NCBI GenBank assembly: GCA_910577115.1
Contig: CAJTMC010000003.1
Location: 97,348-161,347 of the forward strand
Source of the DNA: an uncultured Lachnospiraceae bacterium
GTDB taxonomy: Bacteria; Bacillota; Clostridia; Lachnospirales; Lachnospiraceae
DNA: 64,000 bases
Reading direction: 5' to 3'
The notes under the pieces are model-generated. The model was not told the origin of the DNA. It ran no database searches and worked only from the letters and a program-made list of their open reading frames with translations. Both the position numbers and the translations under genes were made by a program. Below are positions 34,994-42,523 of this stretch, in pieces (within the stretch, counting starts at the first letter, position 1; each line of letters begins with the position of its first letter).

Positions 34994-37894
34994 CTATTCC
35001 AATACTTCACGCAGCTTTTCAAGCAGCTCGTCATATTCCTTTAAGATATTTTCATGTTGTGACCTGACAAAATCAGTATCTCCGTTTCTCAATGCGTTCT
35101 CAAGCGCCTTGGCAAACTCGGACAGCTCCACAGCGCCGATATTCAGCGACGTAGTCTTTAGCGCATGCACCTTGACACCGTAGTTTTTCCAGTCCCCTTT
35201 CTCATAGTATTCCACAATTTCATCCCGAAGCTTGCCAAGTGCGTAAGATTTCAGAACCTCCCTGTAAATTGCCTCGCTCCCCGCGAAGTAGCTTGCGCCC
35301 GCTCTCGCGTCAAGAAAATCCAGTCTATGCATCAACCCCTTCTCTGCCTGCGGCTTGTTCACCGAAGCTCCCGGCTTCTTATAAAGCAGCCTCATATCAA
35401 ATCCGCCATACTCCTCCTCGTCCGCCTCCTTTGCATCCCCCAACACAACCACAAGCTCCTTAGGCAGGTACTTTTGAATCACTGCCTCAAGCTCATTTTC
35501 CTTTACCGGCTTAGCCAAATAATCGTCAAAGCCCGCGTTAAAGTATTCGTCCTTTGCGCCGATAATCGCGTTTGCCGTCAGCATTATGACAGGCGTGTCA
35601 GTATTTTTGTTTTCCGCCACCCACTTCATATTTTTCAGCGTCTCAATGCCGTCCATATCCGGCATCATATGGTCAAGAAAAATAATATGATACTTTTCCT
35701 GTGTAATCCTTCTAAGGCATTCCTTTCCGCTCTCCGCGGTGTCAATCTGCATCTTCGTGCTCTTTAGCAGCTCACAGATCACCTTCAGGTTCATTGGCAC
35801 ATCATCGACCACAAGAAGCCGCGCCTCGGGTGCCTGAAAGCTGCTGTGATACTCCTCTTCAAATCCGGCATTCTCCTGCATATGCGCCTGAAAATCTCCA
35901 ATTGGCTCAAAAGAGCGCACAGCCTGCGGTATCTCAACCGTAAATGTTGAGCCTTTCCCATAACTGCTCTCCAAATAGATTTTTCCGTTCATCATTTCAA
36001 TCAGCTGCTTTGTAATGGAAAGTCCAAGCCCCGTTCCCTCTATATTTCTGTTGCGCTCCATGTCAAGACGCCGGAAGTCATCAAACAGCTTTTGCTGATC
36101 CTCATACCTGATACCCATTCCCGTATCGCTGACCGCAACAATCAGCCGGATATTCTCCTCATCTGTTTTCTCCCAGTTTGCAGATAGTACAACTTCACCT
36201 TTTTCCGTATACTTAACGGCATTTGTCAAGAGATTGATAATAATTTGACGAACACGCACTTCATCACCATGCAGAAGATGCGGTATCGAGGTGCTGTTTT
36301 CCATCCGGAAAAACAATTCCTTGTCCTTCGCGCGCATCTGTATCATGTTATAGCAGCTTCCAAGAAGCGACGCAAGCTCATAGTCAACCGGCTTAATCTC
36401 CATTTTGCCGGACTCAATTTTGGAAAAATCAAGAATGTCATTGATTAACGAGAGCAGATTCTGACCCGCATTCTGTATGTCGTATGCATACTCCCTAATA
36501 TTGTCCTCATGGCTTTCGCGCAGAATCATGGTATCCATGCCAAGCACTGCATTAATCGGTGTGCGGATTTCGTGGGAGATATTCGCAAGAAAGCTGCTCT
36601 TTGCCCGATTCGCATCCTGCGCCTCCTGCTTTGCCGCCTCCGCCTCCTCACGCGCAATTACAAGCAGCCTGTTTTGTTCCTCAACCTTTTCCTTCTCCTG
36701 TTGTATCGTGACTGCCGCCTGCCCGGCCTCCGCAGCAAACATTCTGCTGATTCGCATAATGTGAATATACACCATGATAATGCCAAACACCATAAACCCG
36801 ATACGGCTGTATTGTCCCAAATCGCCGACCTTGATAATCTGTCCCCGAATTACATCAACCGTTGTGCCGACACAGATAAAGATCATTGCCACCGCATTCA
36901 GAACGGATTCCATGTCCTTGAACCCTCCCCTTCGAATCCGGCTCATATACATCATCACGCCGCATACCGTCGTAATAAAAACCAACGCATGGGAAAACAC
37001 CGACAGCTGCATAAAATCCACAACATTAAGAACCTGCAGAATTATCTGCAGCAGCGCATTCAGAACAGAGATGGCAAGCAGTGCTCCCGAAATTTTCTTA
37101 TGGATCCCTTCCACGGATTTTTCAATATAGAGTTGCAATAAAATCGGCAAAAGCATCAGGCAGAAAAATACCATAATGGAATATAATGTCTGATTTCCGT
37201 ACATCGTGCTAAGCACTTTTGTCTCAATGGAAAAATACAAAAAGCTCACAAAGCAGAAAGACGATAAACTCGCAAGCCCTCCCGTATCCCGCTTGCTCAC
37301 AACACAGAGAATTCCTACCGCCCCCAAAATCAGGCCGGAAAAGATAATCACCATATCACACGCCATTTTCGGCAGAATAGAGGCAATCAGACGCAGTATT
37401 TCAATGTCCCGTTCACCAACCTCAATCGCATTAATATAAGAAGCATAATTTTGATACGGCGACATCATCTCGATTCGAATTTTTCCATCGCCAAGTTCCC
37501 GCGGAATGTCCACAAAATTGACCACGCTTCCCGGCGTATGCCCGAAGCTCCTTTGATCATGCATACCAAACTGATATATCTCCACACCGTCCACAAGTAC
37601 CCGAAACTGCTTATCTGCCGTCAGAAAGCGCATCGTCAGCCCTGCAAACTCCTTCGGTATTGTATTTTCCAGCGCCACCGTCTCATACGCCTCGCTCCTG
37701 TCTGTATAGGGAAGGCTTTCAATCCCGGTACGCGAGCCGTCTTCACGATAAAGTATCCAGCCTGTATTAAAGTCGCTGACCTCTCCCTTCACAAGTGTCA
37801 TATCATCCACCCGAAACTGCATTACAACATAGATCGCTAAAAAAACCTGTATTGCAATAACCAGCCATGCAGCTCTTTTTAACCCCTTCATCAT
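34994..37894 (-). CDS. Hybrid sensor histidine kinase with receiver and Hpt domains
   Basis: 966 residues. N-terminal helix, extracellular beta-rich domain (about 30-170, 7TMR-DISM-like), seven membrane helices (about 175-390), coiled coil, HisKA with NISHEIRTPINAVLGMD, HATPase with NLLTNAVKYTEKG and EGTGLGLSI, receiver domain (LLVVDDVPMNLKV, FLDHMMPDMDG, LTANA, AKPVKE), and a C-terminal Hpt domain with phosphohistidine in KVHALKTTS. All four phosphorelay elements up to Hpt sit in one protein, so an external response regulator is needed; none is adjacent. Its stop lies 22 bp before the FAD dehydrogenase, so the two may share a transcript. Confidence 0.92.
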   Translation of the reverse strand: MMKGLKRAAWLVIAIQVFLAIYVVMQFRVDDMTLVKGEVSDFNTGWILYREDGSRTGIESLPYTDRSEAYETVALENTIPKEFAGLTMRFLTADKQFRVLVDGVEIYQFGMHDQRSFGHTPGSVVNFVDIPRELGDGKIRIEMMSPYQNYASYINAIEVGERDIEILRLIASILPKMACDMVIIFSGLILGAVGILCVVSKRDTGGLASLSSFCFVSFLYFSIETKVLSTMYGNQTLYSIMVFFCLMLLPILLQLYIEKSVEGIHKKISGALLAISVLNALLQIILQVLNVVDFMQLSVFSHALVFITTVCGVMMYMSRIRRGGFKDMESVLNAVAMIFICVGTTVDVIRGQIIKVGDLGQYSRIGFMVFGIIMVYIHIMRISRMFAAEAGQAAVTIQQEKEKVEEQNRLLVIAREEAEAAKQEAQDANRAKSSFLANISHEIRTPINAVLGMDTMILRESHEDNIREYAYDIQNAGQNLLSLINDILDFSKIESGKMEIKPVDYELASLLGSCYNMIQMRAKDKELFFRMENSTSIPHLLHGDEVRVRQIIINLLTNAVKYTEKGEVVLSANWEKTDEENIRLIVAVSDTGMGIRYEDQQKLFDDFRRLDMERNRNIEGTGLGLSITKQLIEMMNGKIYLESSYGKGSTFTVEIPQAVRSFEPIGDFQAHMQENAGFEEEYHSSFQAPEARLLVVDDVPMNLKVICELLKSTKMQIDTAESGKECLRRITQEKYHIIFLDHMMPDMDGIETLKNMKWVAENKNTDTPVIMLTANAIIGAKDEYFNAGFDDYLAKPVKENELEAVIQKYLPKELVVVLGDAKEADEEEYGGFDMRLLYKKPGASVNKPQAEKGLMHRLDFLDARAGASYFAGSEAIYREVLKSYALGKLRDEIVEYYEKGDWKNYGVKVHALKTTSLNIGAVELSEFAKALENALRNGDTDFVRSQHENILKEYDELLEKLREVLE

Positions 37895-38070
37895 ATGCCA
37901 CCTTCTTTCACAATTCTGTGCCTCCCTATGTTCGTAATTATATTGTTAAAAATGTGTCTATCTGTATTCATTGTACCATTATTACCCAAAAATAGAAACA
38001 GATTTTACGAAAAGTTTCGTAAAGATTTCTATAAAAATTCTAATAAATACCAAAAAATCATTTACAGCTA

Positions 38071-38098
38071 TAAACTTTCCAAGCTATAATGTCGATAT
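38071..38098 (+). promoter_or_regulatory. Sigma-D (flagellar sigma factor) like promoter
   Basis: TAAA (38071-38074) and GTCGATAT (38091-38098) are separated by 16 bp. The known consensus is TAAA, 15 bp, GCCGATAT. One base differs in the minus-10 and the spacing is one longer. It lies 76 bp upstream of the 221-residue protein gene. Suggestive, not proven. Confidence 0.5.
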
Positions 38099-38173
38099 AT
38101 TATAAAATGAAAGTATGTCATTTGACACAAAAAATAACCAGGGAAGGTTTTTAATGGAAAGGAAGGGATACCC

Positions 38174-38839
38174 ATGAGCGTAACAGGAATCAACAGCAGC
38201 AATATCAGTGATGCTTACACAACAAATACAACCGTAAAGGACAAAACGCCCGTCACAGCAAAACCGGAGACTGACAAAAACAATTCGGCCACTACGGACA
38301 AAACAGAAACAACAAAACCAAACAGCAATTCCGCTGCGGTTTATGACAAGACAAAGCTTTCGGAAGATGACAGAAAGGCAATCGTAGCACAGTTGAAGGC
38401 GGATCAGGAAAAGCGTCAGTCACAGCTTACCAGCCTTGTTCAGGACATGATTTCAAAGCAGACAAACACATTTGGCGCTGCAAACAATATTTGGAGTTTT
38501 CTTGCAAAGGGAAACTTCACAGTTGACGCAGAAACAAAAGCACAGGCTCAGAAAGACATTGCAGAGGACGGCTACTGGGGCGTAAAGCAGACCTCAGAGC
38601 GTATTCTTTCGTTTGCAACGGCTCTTGCAGGAAGCGATTCGAAGAATCTTGAGAAGATGCGCGATGCTTTCTTAAAAGGGTACGAGCAGGCTGAGAAGAC
38701 TTGGGGCGGAAAGCTTCCCGATATCTCAAAGCGTACATATGACGCGGTACTGGAAGGCTTTGACAAGCTGATGAAGCCGCAGACTGATGAGAAAGTTACA
38801 ACCTCGGAAGACGGTACGGTTGTTTCTAAATCAGAATAG
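38174..38839 (+). CDS. Conserved hypothetical protein, possibly in the motility regulon
   Basis: 221 residues, no cysteine, no signal peptide or membrane helix. First about 60 residues are low-complexity (Thr/Asn/Lys/Ser-rich), as in the disordered ends of flagellar secretion substrates. The remainder is helical with KLSEDDRKAIVAQLKADQE and a conserved-looking end WGGKLPDISKRTYDAVLEGFDKLM. I do not know a named family. Upstream lies a sigma-D-like promoter, and the gene stands alone with AAAGGAAGGG as ribosome site and its own terminator. Function unknown. Confidence 0.8.
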   Translation: MSVTGINSSNISDAYTTNTTVKDKTPVTAKPETDKNNSATTDKTETTKPNSNSAAVYDKTKLSEDDRKAIVAQLKADQEKRQSQLTSLVQDMISKQTNTFGAANNIWSFLAKGNFTVDAETKAQAQKDIAEDGYWGVKQTSERILSFATALAGSDSKNLEKMRDAFLKGYEQAEKTWGGKLPDISKRTYDAVLEGFDKLMKPQTDEKVTTSEDGTVVSKSE

Positions 38840-38900
38840 TTTGTGTGTTTCGGCGCACATGCATTACAAGGATCCTTTGTAAATCCAAAGAACGGAAATC

Positions 38901-38945
38901 AAACAGGCAGACAAAATCAAAATGATTTATCTGCCTGTTTTTATA
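38901..38945. terminator. Bidirectional terminator between hypothetical and SPOCS/LysM genes
   Basis: AAACAGGCAGACAAAATC pairs with GATTTATCTGCCTGTTT (one mismatch) and is followed by T on the plus strand and preceded by A on the other side. It serves the two converging genes. Confidence 0.85.
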
Positions 38946-38970
38946 TTCATATTTTTTCTTATTTTTTGTT

Positions 38971-40542
38971 TCACTTCACAATCAAAAGCCTGTCGCCTGC
39001 CTTAATCGCATCATCTGTCAGATTGTTAATCTCTTTGATGCGCTCCACGCTCACGTAATATTTCTTTCCAATCTGCCAAAGCGAATCGCCGTTATTGACA
39101 TAGTAAATCGCAAATCCCGGAAGTCCCTCCAACACCTCTGCAGGTATCGGGGAAAGCTTCAAATCGGTGAGAATCGCCTCACTCTTGCTGTCGTAAACAA
39201 GCACCCGAATATTTAACATGCCATGCCATTCCAGCTGCTCGCTGTCCTTGATGCTGACATTCTGCTGCGTCATCTGCACCTGCGCCGTATATTGTTCGAT
39301 ATTGGCGTCTTTTGCCCCCTCAATTTCTCTGGTCACCTCAAACGGCACGCTGTCATGCACACAACAAATCGCCGGAACCTCTGTATTTGATGTATACAGT
39401 ATTTTCAGCTCCACCGCACCCGTTATCTTTATTTCGTCCGCATCAAACGCGATATCCTCAATCACAGCCCGCGCGTTACTGTGGCAAATTTGCAGTACCT
39501 TGCCGTCCGCATCTTCGAGCTTCACATTCCGCATCAGCTTTTCTTCAATATTAATGTCTGCAAGCAAATCGCGGAAGCTGCGGCTATCCGTAACTGCATT
39601 GACCTCGCAGCTCACTCCGTACACATCCGCAACGACCTGCTCCTGCTCCTTCTGATAGAGCTTGATTTCAAGCTCCAGTGTCGCTTCAACACCAATAATC
39701 CGCGGCTCGCCATCCGAGTCGTCGCGAATACTGATTTCTTCATGTCCGATATCATAGGAAACGTCCGCAAGCATTCCCTCACGACTATTCTGACACTCTA
39801 CGCTGCCGCTAAACGGCACCATCGCCTCATACCAGTTAATCTTATCGGAATTGTCCTCCCTGTATACCACAAAGACACACATCTCGCCGTTAACCGCAAG
39901 CTTTTCATCTACCGCCTTAAAGCTGATATGCGCAATATCCATACTCTTCCAAATCGCAGTTCCCAAATCCGGCATTCCCGCCGGAAGCTTCGTCTCCTCA
40001 TGGATTCGGAGCAAATCTCTCTTTTTTACCGCAGTTTCAAGATAATCCAGCTTTTTCTTTCTGTACTCGATACCCGATTCCAGTCCGCCCGCATCCAAGC
40101 TGTCCAAGTCTGTACAAATCTCTTCCGACACAGTCTCCTCTACCTTCGGTTCGAGGCTGATAACCGCCTGAACATTCAGCTTTCTTGAATTAATTATATG
40201 TACACGCAAGTCATCGAGCTGTGCTTTACAGACTACCCTGTCCTGACCTTCCATTTTGTCAAGATAGATCTCTTCCATAAACGGAATTTCTCCCTCCATT
40301 CCGGAGAGATCCGCCTCCTGACCCTCTGGCTGATACAGAACCTGAAATTCAAGCCTGCCCTTCACCCAAATCTTATTCATGCCCATTTTGACTTCATCTG
40401 TTTTCACGCATCCGCTGCAGCAGATAACGCGTGCCACATCCGGCTTTGTGTCCGATACATTAAAGTCCTCTTCCAGCGGAATCTGCAAAAGCGCCTTTGC
40501 CTTTATCCGTTCAGTATGAATATTCTTTCTCAAAAGTTCCAT
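38971..40542 (-). CDS. SPOCS (DUF3794) / LysM domain protein
   Basis: 523 residues. Contains three DUF3794/SPOCS-like beta domains (one starts near residue 35 with DTKPDVARVICCSG; others near 170-280 and 320-430) and a C-terminal LysM domain (IYYVNNGDSLWQIGKKYYVSVERI...). The family in Clostridia is linked with the spore coat and outer spore layers (as in SipL and SafA-like proteins). LysM should bind peptidoglycan. GGAGG precedes the start. It agrees with the spore-forming lineage indicated by spoIIID. Confidence 0.88.
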   Translation of the reverse strand: MELLRKNIHTERIKAKALLQIPLEEDFNVSDTKPDVARVICCSGCVKTDEVKMGMNKIWVKGRLEFQVLYQPEGQEADLSGMEGEIPFMEEIYLDKMEGQDRVVCKAQLDDLRVHIINSRKLNVQAVISLEPKVEETVSEEICTDLDSLDAGGLESGIEYRKKKLDYLETAVKKRDLLRIHEETKLPAGMPDLGTAIWKSMDIAHISFKAVDEKLAVNGEMCVFVVYREDNSDKINWYEAMVPFSGSVECQNSREGMLADVSYDIGHEEISIRDDSDGEPRIIGVEATLELEIKLYQKEQEQVVADVYGVSCEVNAVTDSRSFRDLLADINIEEKLMRNVKLEDADGKVLQICHSNARAVIEDIAFDADEIKITGAVELKILYTSNTEVPAICCVHDSVPFEVTREIEGAKDANIEQYTAQVQMTQQNVSIKDSEQLEWHGMLNIRVLVYDSKSEAILTDLKLSPIPAEVLEGLPGFAIYYVNNGDSLWQIGKKYYVSVERIKEINNLTDDAIKAGDRLLIVK

Positions 40543-40634
40543 TCAAAACCTCCATTTTTACTAAAGTATGCTGAAAATCAGAGATTTTTCAGCCTATCCT
40601 AATAGTTAAATGTATGTCCGAAAGGACTTGAATA

Positions 40635-41540
40635 TTACTTTACCGCACCAATTATTTCAGCAAGATTCTCAATGCCGTACTGCTTCATATAATCCACAAT
40701 TCCGTCCGCGACTTCAACTGTCGTGTACGGGTTGACGAAATTCATCGCCCCCACTGCCACGCCGGTCGCTCCCGCAAGGAGAAACTCCAGTGCGTCCTCC
40801 GCGTTTGCGATTCCTCCCATGCCGATTACCGGAATTTGAACGGCATTTGCCACCTGATAAACCATGCGCACCGCCACCGGCTTAATCGCAGGGCCGGAAA
40901 GCCCGCCAGTCTTGTTTGCAAGCGCAAATGTGCGCCTGTGTACATCAATTTTCATTCCCGTAAGCGTGTTAATCAGTGAAACTGCGTCACTCCCCGCCGC
41001 CTCCGCGGCTTTTGCCATTTCCGCAATATCCGTCACGTTCGGCGAAAGTTTCATAATAACCGGCTGTTTTGCCTTCGCCTTGATTTCTTTTGTAATATCA
41101 AACAGACATTTCGGGTCTTGTCCAAAGGCAATGCCGCCATGCTTTACATTCGGGCAGGAAACATTGATTTCCAACATGTCTACCGGCTGGTTGGAAAGCT
41201 TTTCCACCACCGCAGCATAATCTGCCGCCGATCGTCCGCACACATTGACAATAATTCTTGTGTCAAACTGTTTCAAAAACGGAATATCCCGCTCTATAAA
41301 CACATCAATTCCCGGATTTTGCAGGCCAATCGCATTGAGCATGCCACCATAAGTTTCACAAACTCTGGGCGTCGAATTTCCCTCCCAGGGCACATTCGCC
41401 ACGCCTTTCGTTACCACCGCGCCAAGCTTATTCAAATCGACAAACTCCGAATATTCCATCCCTGAGCCAAATGTCCCTGATGCCGTCATAACAGGATTCT
41501 TAAATTCCACACCTGCGATTGTAACCTTTGTATTTATCAT
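40635..41540 (-). CDS. pyrD: Dihydroorotate dehydrogenase, catalytic subunit (class 1B)
   Basis: 301 residues. Catalytic cysteine is in EINVSCPNVKHGG, FMN site residues are in MTASGTFGSG and GMGGIANAEDALEF. This class forms a heterotetramer with PyrK and passes electrons to NAD. The ATG at 41540 gives the usual length; the frame extends to 41591 but that start would include the hairpin (41570-41596). The pyrK gene lies just upstream, 69 bp away. Step: dihydroorotate to orotate in UMP synthesis. Confidence 0.95.
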   Translation of the reverse strand: MINTKVTIAGVEFKNPVMTASGTFGSGMEYSEFVDLNKLGAVVTKGVANVPWEGNSTPRVCETYGGMLNAIGLQNPGIDVFIERDIPFLKQFDTRIIVNVCGRSAADYAAVVEKLSNQPVDMLEINVSCPNVKHGGIAFGQDPKCLFDITKEIKAKAKQPVIMKLSPNVTDIAEMAKAAEAAGSDAVSLINTLTGMKIDVHRRTFALANKTGGLSGPAIKPVAVRMVYQVANAVQIPVIGMGGIANAEDALEFLLAGATGVAVGAMNFVNPYTTVEVADGIVDYMKQYGIENLAEIIGAVK

Positions 41541-41569
41541 ATTTATAACCAAACTCCTTTCATAACCTG

Positions 41570-41624
41570 CAAGTTTGGCTGCAAAGACCAAACTTGTAAT
41601 CTTGAAATTTTAATTTTCAAGATT
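41570..41624 (-). promoter_or_regulatory. Two adjacent hairpins between pyrK and pyrD
   Basis: Stem 1: CAAGTTTGG (41570-41578) with CCAAACTTG (41588-41596). Stem 2: AATCTTGAAA (41598-41607) with TTTCAAGATT (41615-41624), overlapping the pyrK stop. Both are in the transcript, before the pyrD ribosome site. They could adjust subunit ratio or message stability. No PyrR-type site was recognised. Confidence 0.55.
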
Positions 41625-42398
41625 TACCTCCGAAGCAAGATACACCGGTCCGTCGGTGCAGATTCTCGCGTTATTGACATGCGAATGATGATCAATCTCT
41701 TTTGTCTTTACCACACAGCCAAGACAGGCGCCGACGCCGCATGCCATTCTCTCCTCAAGCGAAATGTATGCCGGTATCCCTTTCTCCTGTGCATACTGCT
41801 TAACCGCACGCAGCATCGGCATCGGCCCGCAGGCAAAAATAACGTCCGCACAAAGTCCTTCTGCCGCAACCACATTCAGAACATGCCCTTTCGTTCCGAC
41901 GCTTCCGTCCTCCGTTGCAATATGCACCGTTCCATACTTCTTCAAATCCTCCGCCAAAAAAAGCTCGTTGTTCCTGTATCCCACAATGATATCCTTTGAC
42001 ACCGTATCCGTAAGTGCCTTTGCAAGCTCAAGCATTGGCGGAATCCCAATACCGCCGCCCATTAAAAACACCTTTTTACCCTTTGCTTCCTCAAGCGGAA
42101 AGCCGTTTCCGAGCGTCCCGAGAACATCTATTCGATGTCCTGACTTGTATGTCGCAAATTCCTGTGTTCCTTTTCCTGCCACGCGGTAAACAATGCGAAG
42201 TCTGCCCTTCTCCTTGTCCGTCTCACAAATGCTGATCGGACGCGGCAAAAGTGCTGACTGGTTTTGTGTATACACGCTGATAAACTGCCCCGGACGCGCC
42301 TGCCCTGCAAGCGAAGTTTCTATCCACATATCATAAACCCCCGTCGCCCGCTGTGTCTGCCTGTAAACAACCGCTGTTTCCTTTTTCTTTTGCTCCAA
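41610..42398 (-). CDS. pyrK: Dihydroorotate dehydrogenase, electron-transfer subunit
   Basis: 262 residues. FAD/NAD module of the ferredoxin reductase type: RPISICETD, GGGIGIPPMLEL, then the four cysteines for a [2Fe-2S] cluster in CGVGACLGC and the C of RICTDGPV. Carries electrons from PyrD's FMN to NAD. Start is the TTG at 42398, preceded by AAGGAGGG with six bases between; the only ATG in frame (42437) lies upstream of that site and inside a hairpin arm region. Confidence 0.93.
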   Translation of the reverse strand: MEQKKKETAVVYRQTQRATGVYDMWIETSLAGQARPGQFISVYTQNQSALLPRPISICETDKEKGRLRIVYRVAGKGTQEFATYKSGHRIDVLGTLGNGFPLEEAKGKKVFLMGGGIGIPPMLELAKALTDTVSKDIIVGYRNNELFLAEDLKKYGTVHIATEDGSVGTKGHVLNVVAAEGLCADVIFACGPMPMLRAVKQYAQEKGIPAYISLEERMACGVGACLGCVVKTKEIDHHSHVNNARICTDGPVYLASEVNLEN

Positions 42399-42428
42399 AA
42401 TATTCCCTCCTTTTTTGATACGGATTAA

Positions 42429-42456
42429 GAAATGCAAGCCATAAGGCTTGCATTTC
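42429..42456. promoter_or_regulatory. Perfect 12-bp palindromic hairpin upstream of pyrK
   Basis: GAAATGCAAGCC (42429-42440) and GGCTTGCATTTC (42445-42456) with loop ATAA, between the glgP stop and the pyrK start. It could be the end of the glgP message (little T run) or a pyrK leader hairpin. Confidence 0.65.
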
Positions 42457-42523
42457 TATCTGTTTCTATATTGTCAAGTGATAGCCAAATTATCGCTTGT
42501 AACTGCACAGACCGGTTAAATCC

